From: Longispora albida DSM 44784
GTDB taxonomy: Bacteria > Actinomycetota > Actinomycetes > Mycobacteriales > Micromonosporaceae
NCBI RefSeq assembly: GCF_000379825.1
Contig: NZ_KB903814.1
Span: 665,151-729,150 of the forward strand
Direction of reading: 5' to 3'
Length of the DNA: 64,000 bases
Made by a program: the position numbers and the translations under genes. Under the pieces are notes generated by a model. It ran no database searches. It was given only the letters and a program-made list of their open reading frames with translations, and was not told where the DNA came from. Of this stretch, positions 1 through 8,520 are shown one piece after another (the first letter of the stretch is position 1; each line of letters starts with the position of its first letter).

Positions 1-11
1 GCGCCGTCCTC

Positions 12-1238
12 TCAGTCTTCGATGGCCTGGTAGACGGTGGTCCAGAAGTCGTGGATCAGCTGGGCCGGAGCAGGGATCGACAGCCCGACCTGGGTGAGGA
101 GGACACCGCTGAGCTGGTTGCCGCGGTCGGCGTATGCGGAGGTGCCGGTCCCGCCGTCCCAGCCGAACTGGCCGATGGGCGCGTAGTCGCCGCGGTAGGT
201 ACGGACAGCCATGCCGAAGCCCCAGCCGCCCTGCTGACCCTGGCCGAAGGAGACCTGAACGCTGTTGCGGGCCAGCGCGCTACGAGCCGCTTCCTGCTCG
301 GGCGTGAGGCAGTTGGTGGTCATCAGCTCGACGGCCGCCCGGGACAGGATGCGCTCGCCGTTGTGCATGCCGTAGTTGAGGAGCATCCGGAAGTAGGCGT
401 TGTAGTCGTCGACCGTAGACACCAGGCCACCGCCGCCGCCCTGGAACGCCGGCGGCTGGCTGAAGCGCCCGCCCTCCGCCGGGTCCCACACGTGGAACTC
501 GCCGGTCTGCGGGTCTGGCACGTAGCTGGGCGGCAGCCGGTCGATCTTCTCCTCCGGCACGTGGAAGCCGGTGTCGTCCATCCCCAGCGGAGCTAGGACC
601 CGCTCGCGCAGGAACTCCTCGTACGACTGGCCCGTGACCCTGGAGACGAGCACACCGACGACGTCGTGGCTGATCTGGTACTGCCAGTGCTCGCCTGGCT
701 GGTGCATCAGCGGGAGCGTACCCAGGCGGCGCATCCACTCGTCCTGCTCGGGCTGCGGTTCGGCGTGGCCGATGAGGTTCAGCTCGAACACCTTGCCCAT
801 GATCGGGGTGCCCATCGAGGTCAGGTCCATGCCGAGGCCGAAGGTGGAGGTCACCAGGTCCCGCACGGTGATCGGACGCCGGGCCGGCACCGTCTCGTCC
901 AGCGGGCCGCCGACGCTCTTGAGGACCTGCCGGCCGGCCAGTTCGGGCAGCCACGGGTCCACGAGGTCGTCCAGCCGCAGCCGGCACTCGTCGAGCAGGA
1001 CCATCGCCGCCGCCATCGCGAGCGGCTTGGAGGTCGACGCCATCCGGAAGATCGTGTCCCGGCTCATCGGTGCGCCGCCGTCGTGCCGCATCGTGCCGAT
1101 CGCCTCGACGTGTGTCTCGCCGCCCCGGCTGACCAGCGCGACGAGACCCGGGATCTTGCCGGACTCGACGTGCCGCTCAAGCACGGCGCGGATCTTGCGC
1201 AGTCCTGCTGCAGAGAAGCCGTTCTTACCTTCGCTCAT
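12..1238 (-). CDS. Beta-lactamase-fold serine hydrolase (class C/esterase type)
   Basis: A 408-residue protein of the beta-lactamase/penicillin-binding transpeptidase-like family (known family inference). The SxxK nucleophile motif is visible as STSK about 70 residues in, followed by a tyrosine motif region (WQYQISHD) and a late GWDGGTGTS segment standing in for the KTG/HTG box. No signal peptide is seen, so it is probably a cytoplasmic esterase or amidase rather than a drug-resistance lactamase. The reading frame stays open 58 codons further upstream, but I place the start at the ATG at 1238 because an AAAGGGG Shine-Dalgarno stretch lies 7-8 bases before it and the upstream part is low-complexity Arg/Pro/Ala. 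Substrate unknown. Confidence 0.85.
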   Translation of the reverse strand: MSEGKNGFSAAGLRKIRAVLERHVESGKIPGLVALVSRGGETHVEAIGTMRHDGGAPMSRDTIFRMASTSKPLAMAAAMVLLDECRLRLDDLVDPWLPELAGRQVLKSVGGPLDETVPARRPITVRDLVTSTFGLGMDLTSMGTPIMGKVFELNLIGHAEPQPEQDEWMRRLGTLPLMHQPGEHWQYQISHDVVGVLVSRVTGQSYEEFLRERVLAPLGMDDTGFHVPEEKIDRLPPSYVPDPQTGEFHVWDPAEGGRFSQPPAFQGGGGGLVSTVDDYNAYFRMLLNYGMHNGERILSRAAVELMTTNCLTPEQEAARSALARNSVQVSFGQGQQGGWGFGMAVRTYRGDYAPIGQFGWDGGTGTSAYADRGNQLSGVLLTQVGLSIPAPAQLIHDFWTTVYQAIED

Positions 1239-1360
1239 TCCAGGTCCCCTTTGGATACTTGCTGCCGTGTTGCTCGCTGCTGTCATGTGCCGACGATCGC
1301 TGGCCGGCCTGTCACAGGGCTGACCCCGTGCTGTCACCGCCCCTGACACGGCTGTCGCGG

Positions 1361-1999
1361 TCAGGCTGTGGTGGAGTTCCAGAGGTCGAGGGCCAGGTAG
1401 GCGGGCCGCCACTGCCGCGTGTACGTGCAGCGGGCCGGTCCGGGGAACGCGGCCAGTACGGTGCTGGCGGTCTGCTCACCCGCGCCGTCCAGGAGCCAGG
1501 GCAGGAGCCGTGACGCGTCACGGCTGATCCGCTGGATGTGCACCTGGCCGAAGTACACCCATTGCTCCTGGGTGATAACGGCCCGGATCAGCGGCAGCGC
1601 CTGCCTCTCCTCATGCCCGAGGTGCCCGAGGAGGCCGGTGACCAGGGAATCGGCAAGGTCTCCGAGCCGGTCCAGCCCGATCCCGGGGTCCGCCAGGGCC
1701 GCGTCGACCGCCTGGACGACCTGGTCGATGGCGCCGTGCTCGGCCTCCATCGCCTCCAGCAGCGTCAGATCCGAGGGCCGGCCAGCCAGGTTGCGGCGCA
1801 GCACCGGCCACAGTGCGTCGTCCTCGGCGGAGTGGTGAACCCGCAGGCCAGCTTTGAACAGTTCCCAGCCTGGTGCCGTACGCAGGGCGGCCCGGAGATC
1901 GACGTCGGCCCGGGCTGTCAACCTGGACAGGCGCGAAGCCTCCCGCCGCAACGCGTCGTGCATCGCACCCATGAGCGTCACGTCGAGCATGCCGTGCAC
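1361..1999 (-). CDS. Hemerythrin-domain (HHE) protein
   Basis: A 212-residue, mostly helical protein with the spaced His/Glu ligand pattern of a hemerythrin-like di-iron domain: HD near residue 15, HHSAEDDALWP near 60, EHGAID near 90 and HLGHEE near 130. Such proteins bind O2, NO or iron in the cytoplasm (family knowledge). The extended C-terminus after the fourth helix ends in a Trp/Tyr-rich tail. The start is a GTG at 1999 with GGGAGG about nine bases upstream; an internal ATG at 1990 is the alternative. It is transcribed divergently from the LysR gene across a 183-base gap, so that regulator may control it. Confidence 0.85.
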   Translation of the reverse strand: MHGMLDVTLMGAMHDALRREASRLSRLTARADVDLRAALRTAPGWELFKAGLRVHHSAEDDALWPVLRRNLAGRPSDLTLLEAMEAEHGAIDQVVQAVDAALADPGIGLDRLGDLADSLVTGLLGHLGHEERQALPLIRAVITQEQWVYFGQVHIQRISRDASRLLPWLLDGAGEQTASTVLAAFPGPARCTYTRQWRPAYLALDLWNSTTA

Positions 2000-2182
2000 C
2001 GTTTCCTGCCTCCCGGTGGCTCACGGAATCTGCCGCCGGTCACCGGGCAACGCGACATCACACTCACGGTCACTCTCCTGTGTGGCTGGGCGCCTCCAAC
2101 TCTGCGGTGACGGGCGATCGGCATCAACGCCAAGATCCGTATGATGCGTTAACCCCTAAGTGATCATGCGGATCGGAACGAC
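2000..2182. promoter_or_regulatory. Divergent promoter region, hemerythrin/LysR
   Basis: This 183-base gap separates two divergent genes. Toward the LysR gene it has a -10-like TATGAT at 2140-2145 and a dyad ATGAT (2141-2145) / ATCAT (2163-2167) that would overlap the promoter, as LysR sites commonly do. No -35 stands out. Confidence 0.4.
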
Positions 2183-3076
2183 GTGGAAATCCGGGATATT
2201 GAGATCTTCCTGACCCTGGCCGAGGAGTTGCACTTCGGACGGACCGCTGCCCGGCTGCACATCTCCACCGCGAGGGTCAGCCAGGCGATCAGCCAGCAGG
2301 AACGACGCCTCGGCAGCCTCCTGTTCGACCGCTCCAACCGCCGCCAGGTCTGCCTGACCCCGGTCGGCCAGCGGCTGCGCGACGACCTGCGGCTGGTGTA
2401 CGCGGGCCTGCGCGACAGCCTCGACCGGGCCCGGATGGCCTCCCGCGGCATCACCGCCCGGCTGCGGGTCGGCCTGATGCCCTTCAACGTCGCCGACCTG
2501 CAGCACTACTGGCAGGCGTTCCGCACCCGGCACCCGCACTGGGAACTCCAGATCCGCCAGGCCCCCTACGTCGGCCAGTTCGACCGGCTCCGCGCCGGAG
2601 ACTTCGACGTCCTGGTCGTCTGGCTGCCCGTCGAGGAGCCCGACCTGACCGTCGGCCCAGTCCTGTTCACCGACCCACGGGTACTCGCCGTCGCGGCCGG
2701 CCACGAGCTGGCGGGCCGCGACGCGGTCTCCGTCGAAGCGCTCGCCGACTTCGCCAACGCTATGGCACCCGACTTCCCCGACTACTGGGAGGACAGTTAT
2801 CTGCCGTTCCACACCCCGGGCGGGGCCGGTATCGAGCGCCCGGAACTCGTCACGAACGCGGAAGAACTGATCAACCTGGTCATCACGGGGGAGATCGTGC
2901 ACCCGTTCCCCTCACACGTCACGCGGCACTGGTCCATGCCACACGTGCACTTCTCGCGTATCCCTGACATGGGCAGGCTCTCCTTCGCCCTCGTCTGGCG
3001 GACCGAGGCCGAGAACGACATCATCCGGGCACTCGCCCACGTCGTCCGCGAACTCGGCTCCTTCACCTTCCGCTGA
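2183..3076 (+). CDS. LysR-family transcriptional regulator
   Basis: A 297-residue LysR-type regulator. The N-terminal winged helix-turn-helix spans about residues 1-60, with the typical ELHFGRTAARLHISTARVSQ pattern and the TPVGQRL segment that follows it. The rest is the periplasmic-binding-like effector domain. The start is GTG at 2183 with only a weak GGAA upstream. LysR proteins usually act on a divergent neighbour, here the hemerythrin gene. The inducer cannot be read from the sequence. Confidence 0.92.
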   Translation: MEIRDIEIFLTLAEELHFGRTAARLHISTARVSQAISQQERRLGSLLFDRSNRRQVCLTPVGQRLRDDLRLVYAGLRDSLDRARMASRGITARLRVGLMPFNVADLQHYWQAFRTRHPHWELQIRQAPYVGQFDRLRAGDFDVLVVWLPVEEPDLTVGPVLFTDPRVLAVAAGHELAGRDAVSVEALADFANAMAPDFPDYWEDSYLPFHTPGGAGIERPELVTNAEELINLVITGEIVHPFPSHVTRHWSMPHVHFSRIPDMGRLSFALVWRTEAENDIIRALAHVVRELGSFTFR

Positions 3077-3100
3077 CCGCCGGCACCAGCCTGGCCAGGG

Positions 3101-3655
3101 TCAGCCGAGCAGGATCACGGTACCGATCGCGATGAACACGCACGGGACGAGCCAGTGACCCCAGCGCTCGACGAGGGCGACGACGCGGCGGTGTGAGCCG
3201 AGCCAGGAGCCAGCCAGGCACCAGGCCGCGACGAGCAGGGCGAAGACGGCCACGGTCACCAGGCTCGCCGCCAGGCCGATGGTGCGGAACAGCGGCAGAT
3301 AGACGGAGATGTTGTCGGCGCCGTTGACGATGGTGACGCCCGCGACGGAGATCGGCCCGGCCGCCACCACCGGGCCGTCCTCACCGGACCTGCGGCTGAC
3401 GAGCGCCTTGACGCCGAGGGCGATCGGGATCAGGCCGAGGAACCTGACCAGCCCGCCGGGCACGAGCGCCAGCCCGAGAGCTCCGGCCGCCGCGATGGCG
3501 ACCAGGATGCCGATGCCCAGGTACTGACCGGCCCAGATCTGCCAGGGCCGGGGCTTGCCGGTCGCGCGGGCGGAGAGGAAGAGGACCGTGAGGACCAGGA
3601 GATCGTCCACATTGGTACCGGCGAAGACCCCGATCGCCGTGAGGACCGTGTTCAC
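3101..3655 (-). CDS. CadD-like cadmium/cation transporter family protein
   Basis: A 184-residue integral membrane protein with about five to six hydrophobic helices. The N-terminal GVFAGTNVDDLLVLTVLF segment matches the conserved Asp pair of the CadD/LysE-like export family (family knowledge), and a second NGADNISVYLPLF motif repeats the Asn/Asp signature mid-protein. Expected role: efflux of a divalent cation, though the substrate is not proven. It is the last gene of a minus-strand operon and overlaps the upstream acetyltransferase by four bases (GTGA, 3652-3655), which fixes its GTG start. Confidence 0.8.
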   Translation of the reverse strand: MNTVLTAIGVFAGTNVDDLLVLTVLFLSARATGKPRPWQIWAGQYLGIGILVAIAAAGALGLALVPGGLVRFLGLIPIALGVKALVSRRSGEDGPVVAAGPISVAGVTIVNGADNISVYLPLFRTIGLAASLVTVAVFALLVAAWCLAGSWLGSHRRVVALVERWGHWLVPCVFIAIGTVILLG

Positions 3656-4086
3656 AGCGCGCGGCTGAACACGGCGCGGTCGCGGCCGGGCCCGCCGTAG
3701 TCCGGCACGATGTCGACGGTGAAGCCGACGCGCTGGTGGAAGTCGATCGAGGCCGTGTTGTCGGTACCCGTGATGGCCTTGAGGCGTCGCGCACCCTGCG
3801 CCCGGGCCGCCGAGGCGAAGACCTCGTGGAGTGCCCGGCCCACACCCCGGCCCCTCGCGTCGTCACGGGTGGCGATGATGTGGACGTAGCCGACCCCGGC
3901 CGGGGTCACGAAGCCGATCAGGTAGCCGAGGATGCCCTCGTCCGCTGTGCGGTACGCGAGGCAGGTCTCCGGGAACTCCTGCACTATGGCGGTCACGTGG
4001 AGGGAGCGGCGGTCCCGGTCGCCCCAGTACCGCTGGTAGTCCGCGACGACCCAGTGGACGTCCTCCGTGGTCAGACGGTCGATCAC
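3652..4086 (-). CDS. GNAT-family N-acetyltransferase
   Basis: A 144-residue acetyltransferase with one GNAT fold. The acetyl-CoA pyrophosphate loop is visible as DDARGRGVGRALH around residues 75-88, followed by the TDNTASIDFHQRVGF segment typical of motif B. The open frame extends 12 codons upstream, but the GTG at 4086 forms a four-base GTGA overlap with the stop of the amidohydrolase gene, the same arrangement as at its own 3' end. Substrate unknown. Confidence 0.85.
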   Translation of the reverse strand: MIDRLTTEDVHWVVADYQRYWGDRDRRSLHVTAIVQEFPETCLAYRTADEGILGYLIGFVTPAGVGYVHIIATRDDARGRGVGRALHEVFASAARAQGARRLKAITGTDNTASIDFHQRVGFTVDIVPDYGGPGRDRAVFSRAL

Positions 4087-4940
4087 GCTGGTACCCCCAT
4101 GAGCCGCGTGCCGTTGTCCCACAGCACCGCGCGCAGCCAGTCGTCGCCGAAGCCCAGCCGGACCAGGGCTTCGAGCTGGTGCTCGTAGCGGTACGGGATG
4201 GACGGGAAGTCGGAGCCGAGCACGATCCGGTCACCCAGGTCCGCGAGCCTCGGGAGGACGTCCGCGGGGATGGGTGCCAGCCGGTTCGTGAAGTCCGTGC
4301 CGGCCATCGTCGTGTCGAGGTGCACGCCGGAGTACCGGACGGCGAGGTCGAGATGCTCGTGGTACTCGGGCAGGCCGAGGTGCGCGATGACCAGCCTCAG
4401 GCCCGGGTGCCGGGCGAGGACGGCACCGACCGGCCCGGGGCCCGTGTGGGTGCCGGGCAGCGGCCCCGATCCACAGTGGATCACGGTCGGCACACCCGCC
4501 TCGGCCAGCAGCCCCCAGACCGGGTCGAGGAGCGGGTCGAGCGGGTCGTAGCCGCCGACCTGGACGTGGGCCTTGAAGATCCGCGCGCCGCGCTCCAGCG
4601 CCCGGGTCACGTACCCGAGAGCGGACGGCTCCGGGTAGAAGGTCGCGGACGGCACGCAGCCGGGAGCCGTGGCGGCGAAGTCCAGCGCCCAGTCCGTGAG
4701 CCACCCGGCCATGCCGGGCTTGTGCGGGTAGACGAGGCTGGTGAAGTGCCGGACGCCGAGGCCGGCCAGGATCTCCAGGCGCTCGGCGGCGGGCAGGCGG
4801 TACTCGATCGGCCAGATGCCCGTGCCGTCGAAGTACCGCCAGACCTTCTCCTGCATGCCGGGCGGGAGGAAGTGCACGTGCACGTCGGCCAGCCCGGGAA
4901 TCCCGAGCTGGCCGATCAGGTCAGCACTGTTCAGCGTCAG
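4083..4940 (-). CDS. Amidohydrolase-2 family metal-dependent hydrolase, probable CTG start
   Basis: A TIM-barrel amidohydrolase of about 285 residues. Metal-binding motifs are visible: HVHF near the N-terminus, TVIHCGSG mid-protein, a VIAHLGLPEY strand with the third His, and LGSDFPSIPYRYE near the end. These fit decarboxylase/lactonase-type members (Pfam Amidohydro_2). There is no ATG, GTG or TTG between the stop of the upstream UDP-glucose dehydrogenase gene and the conserved HVHF motif. A CTG at 4940 would give a CTGA overlap with that stop, mirroring the GTGA overlaps at the next two junctions. A GTG at 5057, deep inside the upstream gene, is the alternative. Confidence 0.8.
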   Translation of the reverse strand: MTLNSADLIGQLGIPGLADVHVHFLPPGMQEKVWRYFDGTGIWPIEYRLPAAERLEILAGLGVRHFTSLVYPHKPGMAGWLTDWALDFAATAPGCVPSATFYPEPSALGYVTRALERGARIFKAHVQVGGYDPLDPLLDPVWGLLAEAGVPTVIHCGSGPLPGTHTGPGPVGAVLARHPGLRLVIAHLGLPEYHEHLDLAVRYSGVHLDTTMAGTDFTNRLAPIPADVLPRLADLGDRIVLGSDFPSIPYRYEHQLEALVRLGFGDDWLRAVLWDNGTRLMGVPA

Positions 4941-6289
4941 CGCCAGCCGGCCAGCGCCAGGTAGCGGAAGCCCGCCCGGGTCAGGCGGGACTCGTCGAGC
5001 ACGTGCCGTCCGTCGAGGACGATCGGCTTGCGCATGACGACGGCGAGCTTGGCCCACTCCATCTCGAGGTACTGCGGCCACTCGGTGACCAGGACCAGCG
5101 CGTCGGAGGACTCGGCGACGGCCTCGGCCGTGTCGCACAGGTACGGCGCGAGATCCGGCTGCTCCTCGCGGAACCGGGCCATCGCCACCGGGTCGTGCAG
5201 GCGGACCTTCGCGCCGCGCTCGATCAGCCGGCGGGCGATGTCGAGGGCCGGCGCGTCGCGCAGGTCGTCGGTGTTGGGCTTGAAGGCCAGGCCGAGCAGG
5301 CCGATCGTGCGGCCCTTGAGGATGCGCAGCTCGTCGAGGAGCTTGTCGACCACCAGCTCGCGCTGCCGCCGGTTGGTGTCCCGGCTGGCCTGCACGATCG
5401 GCATGTCCAGGTTGTACTCCCTGGCCGTCGTGATCAGCGCGGCGGTGTCCTTGCCGAAGCAGGAGCCGCCCCAGCCGACGCCCGGCTGGAGGAAGCGGGA
5501 GCCGATCCGGCTGTCGAGCCCGGTGCCCTTGGCGACCTGGATGATGTCCGCGCCGACCTTGCCGGCCACCTGGCCGATCTCGTTGATGAAGCTGATCTTC
5601 AGGGCGAGGAAGGCGTTGGCCGCGTACTTGATCAGCTCGGCGGAGGCCAGGTCCGTCGCGACCAGCGGCACCGCGCCCATGCCCTCCGGCCGGGGCAGGA
5701 ACGGCGGGGCGGTGAAGGACTGGTCGAGGACCGGCCGGTACAGGGTGTAGAGGACTTCCAGGCTGCGGGCGTCGTCGGAGCCGACCACGACCCGGTCGGT
5801 GTAGAGCGAGTCGGAGATCGCGGCGCCCTCACGGAGGAACTCCGGGTTGGAGGCGACGGAGAACTCGCCCTCGCCGGTGTGCGCCTCGCGGAGGATCGCG
5901 TCGACCCAGTTGCCGGAGCCGATCGGCACTGTCGACTTGTTGACCACGACGGTGAAGCCGGGGCCGAGGTTGCGGCCGATGTCCTCTGCTGCCGAGGACA
6001 GGTACTTCAGGTCGGGGCTGCCGTCCGGGAGGGACGGGGTGTTGACGGCGATGAAGACCACGTCGGCGCCGGGTACGGCTTCCGCGTAGGAGGTGGTGTA
6101 TGTCAGGTTGTGCCCGGCCTCGGCGAGCAGGTCCTCCAGGTACGGCTCGTGGATCGGGCTGCGCCCGGCACGCAGCATCCCGACCTTGGCCTCGTTGTTG
6201 TCGACGCAGGTGACCTCGTGCCCGAGGAAGGCGAGGCAGGCGCCGGTGGTCAGACCGACATACCCCGTACCGACGATGCAGACCTTCAT
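4937..6289 (-). CDS. ugd: UDP-glucose 6-dehydrogenase
   Basis: A 450-residue NAD-dependent dehydrogenase that oxidises UDP-glucose to UDP-glucuronate for polysaccharide synthesis (family function). The Rossmann motif GTGYVG starts at residue 7, and the catalytic cysteine lies in GVGWGGSCFGKD. The C-terminal UDP-binding domain begins around residue 315 with GLLGLAFKPNTDDLRDAPA. The start is the ATG at 6289, preceded by an AGGAG ribosome site. It is the first gene of the four-gene minus-strand operon with the amidohydrolase, GNAT and CadD-like genes. The GDP-mannose and UDP-ManNAc dehydrogenases are relatives, but the overall pattern favours UDP-glucose. Confidence 0.93.
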   Translation of the reverse strand: MKVCIVGTGYVGLTTGACLAFLGHEVTCVDNNEAKVGMLRAGRSPIHEPYLEDLLAEAGHNLTYTTSYAEAVPGADVVFIAVNTPSLPDGSPDLKYLSSAAEDIGRNLGPGFTVVVNKSTVPIGSGNWVDAILREAHTGEGEFSVASNPEFLREGAAISDSLYTDRVVVGSDDARSLEVLYTLYRPVLDQSFTAPPFLPRPEGMGAVPLVATDLASAELIKYAANAFLALKISFINEIGQVAGKVGADIIQVAKGTGLDSRIGSRFLQPGVGWGGSCFGKDTAALITTAREYNLDMPIVQASRDTNRRQRELVVDKLLDELRILKGRTIGLLGLAFKPNTDDLRDAPALDIARRLIERGAKVRLHDPVAMARFREEQPDLAPYLCDTAEAVAESSDALVLVTEWPQYLEMEWAKLAVVMRKPIVLDGRHVLDESRLTRAGFRYLALAGWR

Positions 6290-6321
6290 CCTCACTCCTC
6301 TCTCCACACCAGCCGCCGACC

Positions 6322-7152
6322 TTACCGGGTGAAGCTGGCCTTTGTCCCTGGTCTGGCCTGGGCGCAGGCTGCCAGGAAGGTGGCGCCGACCACGCCGACC
6401 ACCGGATATCCGCCGGTCACCGGGTGGTCGGCCAGGAAGATGACCGGCTGGCCGTCCGGGGGAATCTGCACTGCTCCTGGCACCAATCCCTCACTGGGCA
6501 GCTCACCGGGGACGAGCCTGGCCACGGGCGGCCCGTCCAGTCTCAGCGCGATCCGGTTACTGGCCGCCGAGACTGTATAAAACCCGACTGGTGTCGCGCA
6601 CCAGTCAGTTCGCGGGCCCGGTTCGAGGGGCAGGACGAGATCGCCGTACTCCTGCGGGATCGCCGCCGCCCAGGCTGGCGGCCCGGCGGGCTCACCGGCC
6701 GGCAGCACGTCTCCGGCGCGCAGCGGCTGCGGGCCGAGCCCGGACAGCACGTCGTAGGAGCGGCTGCCGAGGGTGGGTGGCACGGCGATGCCGCCGGCCA
6801 CGGCCAGATAGCTCCGCACACCCCTTTTCGCTGTACCGATGGTGAGCGTCGCCCCGGCTCCCAGCCCGATCGGCTCACCCCACGGCGCGGGCACACCGTC
6901 GACCGTGATCTGTGCATATGCCCCGGTTACCGCGACGACCACGTCAGCCAGCGCCCTGACGCGTACCCCGGTGAGCGTGGTCTCCAGGGTGGCGGCGTCC
7001 GGCGGGTTGCCGGCGAGCCGGTTGGCGAGGGTGTGCGCTGGGCGGTCCGCGGCCCCGGAGCGGGGTACGCCGAGGTGGGCCAGGCCCGGCCGGCCGAGAT
7101 CCTGCACGGTGGTCAGCGCGCCGGGCCGGAGCACTTCGAGCGCTTCGATCAT
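6322..7152 (-). CDS. pxpC: 5-oxoprolinase subunit C (biotin-dependent carboxyltransferase family)
   Basis: A 276-residue protein of the PxpC/allophanate hydrolase subunit 2 family, which with PxpA and PxpB cleaves 5-oxoproline (pyroglutamate) to glutamate with ATP hydrolysis (known complex). Characteristic stretches are TVQDLGRPG near residue 15, LGVPRSGAAD near 27, RSYLAVAGGI near 115 and LADHPVTGGYPVVG near the end. The ATG at 7152 overlaps the pxpB stop as ATGA, so translation is probably coupled. Longer in-frame extensions upstream lie inside pxpB and are not real. Confidence 0.92.
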   Translation of the reverse strand: MIEALEVLRPGALTTVQDLGRPGLAHLGVPRSGAADRPAHTLANRLAGNPPDAATLETTLTGVRVRALADVVVAVTGAYAQITVDGVPAPWGEPIGLGAGATLTIGTAKRGVRSYLAVAGGIAVPPTLGSRSYDVLSGLGPQPLRAGDVLPAGEPAGPPAWAAAIPQEYGDLVLPLEPGPRTDWCATPVGFYTVSAASNRIALRLDGPPVARLVPGELPSEGLVPGAVQIPPDGQPVIFLADHPVTGGYPVVGVVGATFLAACAQARPGTKASFTR

Positions 7153-7736
7153 GCGGGCACGAACCTGACCCTCGTACCGGGCACGAGCAGCGCCGGCGGC
7201 TCCCGCCCGGCATCCCACAACTGCACGCTCGTATGGCCGAGGAGCCGCCAGCCGCCGGGCGAGGACCTCGGATAGATCCCGGTGTACTCCCCGGCCACGG
7301 CCACCGACCCGGCCGGGACACCCGGCCGGGGGCTGCTCAGCCTCGGCACGTGGTACTGGGCCGGCAGCCCGGTCAGGTACCCGAAGCCGGGCGCGAAACC
7401 GCAGAACGCGACCCGGTACTCGAAGCTGGCGTGGATCCCGTCCGCCGGGCCGCCCCAGCGCTCCGACACCTCGGCCAGGTCCTCGCCGTCGTAGACGACC
7501 GGGATCTCGATCAGCTGCCCGTCGCGCTCCGGTACCGGCGGGATCATCCAGTGTGGAATCTCGGCGGCCCAGCGGGCCGGGTCGGCGAGGCCGTCGATGA
7601 GGACGGTGCGGGCGGCGGGCACCAGATCCGTGCACGGCACCCGGCGGCGCAGCAGCTCGGCGTAGAGGGCCTGCGCCTCCGCCGTGCCGGGCACCTCGAC
7701 CAGCAGGGCGCGCCGGCCCACCGGGTGCACGATCAC
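7149..7736 (-). CDS. pxpB: 5-oxoprolinase subunit B (kinase inhibitor-like)
   Basis: A 195-residue member of the KipI/allophanate hydrolase subunit 1 family. Diagnostic segments are FEYRVAFCGFAPGFGYLTGL near residues 105-124, PRLSSPRPGVPAGSVAVAG after it, and SPGGWRLLGHT near 165. It works with PxpC as the ATP-dependent half of prokaryotic 5-oxoprolinase (known). It starts with GTG at 7736 in a four-base overlap with pxpA (GTGA), so the order A-B-C is fully coupled. Confidence 0.92.
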   Translation of the reverse strand: MIVHPVGRRALLVEVPGTAEAQALYAELLRRRVPCTDLVPAARTVLIDGLADPARWAAEIPHWMIPPVPERDGQLIEIPVVYDGEDLAEVSERWGGPADGIHASFEYRVAFCGFAPGFGYLTGLPAQYHVPRLSSPRPGVPAGSVAVAGEYTGIYPRSSPGGWRLLGHTSVQLWDAGREPPALLVPGTRVRFVPA

Positions 7737-8479
7737 GCGAAGGGCTCCACAGGTACCAGATGAGAGGTGAGCAGCTCACGCACCTGCCGCGCGTGGCCCA
7801 CCGCGCCGGGAGTGTCGCCGTGCAGGCACAGTGAGCGGGCAACCACCGGGACGGTCTCCCCTGTCACGGCCGTGACGCGGCCTTCGCTGGCGATGCTGAG
7901 CGCCTGGGCCGCGATGGCCTGCGGATCGGTCAGCACCGCGCCGGGCTGGCCACGCGGGACGAGGTGACCCTGCGCGGTGTAGGTCCGGTCGGCGAAGGCT
8001 TCCGGGACGCCGTGGCCGCCGGCCAGGCTGAGCAGCGCCGACTCGGGCAGGCACAGCACCGGATAGTCCCCGGCCCGGCGGATGCCGTCCAGCACGGCGG
8101 CGGCCTGGACCTGGTCCGTCACGACCCGGTTGTAGAGGGCGCCGTGCGGCTTCACGTAGGACACCCTGCCGCCGGCCGCGCGGGCGAAAACCTCCAGGGC
8201 GCCGATCTGGTACGTGATCTCGTCGGCCAGCTCGCCCGGCGGCACGTCCATCGCACGGCGGCCGAAGCCGGCCAGGTCGCGGTAGGACACCTGGGCACCG
8301 ATCCGCACCCCGCGCGCCACGGCCAGCTCGCACACCCTCCGCATGATCGACGGATCGCCGGCGTGGAACCCGCAGGCCACGTTCGCGCTGGTCACGATGC
8401 CGAGCAGGGCTTCGTCGGCCGTCAGCTCCCAGCGGCCGAAGCCCTCACCCAGGTCGGCGTTGAGGTCCACGCGGCCCAT
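7733..8479 (-). CDS. pxpA: 5-oxoprolinase subunit A (LamB/YcsF family)
   Basis: A 248-residue LamB/YcsF-type protein, first gene of the pxpABC operon. The family signatures are clear: VDLNADLGEGFG at the N-terminus, SANVACGFHAGDP near residue 31, YVKPHGALYN near 108 and SLCLHGDTPGA near 215. It contributes the pyroglutamate-binding part of the complex (family knowledge). The start is the ATG at 8479. No Shine-Dalgarno sequence is evident in the short 40-base divergent gap shared with the EF-hand gene. Confidence 0.93.
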   Translation of the reverse strand: MGRVDLNADLGEGFGRWELTADEALLGIVTSANVACGFHAGDPSIMRRVCELAVARGVRIGAQVSYRDLAGFGRRAMDVPPGELADEITYQIGALEVFARAAGGRVSYVKPHGALYNRVVTDQVQAAAVLDGIRRAGDYPVLCLPESALLSLAGGHGVPEAFADRTYTAQGHLVPRGQPGAVLTDPQAIAAQALSIASEGRVTAVTGETVPVVARSLCLHGDTPGAVGHARQVRELLTSHLVPVEPFA

Positions 8480-8507
8480 TCTGCCGGATCGTTGCCATCC
8501 GATTTAA

Positions 8508-8520
8508 TATGATTTGCCCA
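8508..8520 (+). promoter_or_regulatory. -10 TATGAT next to a start codon (leaderless promoter)
   Basis: TATGAT at 8508-8513 ends six bases before the ATG at 8520. With transcription starting about seven bases after the hexamer, the mRNA would begin at the start codon, and no ribosome-binding site is present. Confidence 0.5.

Noticed and set aside
1239-1360. Dyad around CCGTG/CACGG as a terminator
   Set aside because: The arms are only five bases and the gap more likely holds the promoter of the lactamase-like gene.
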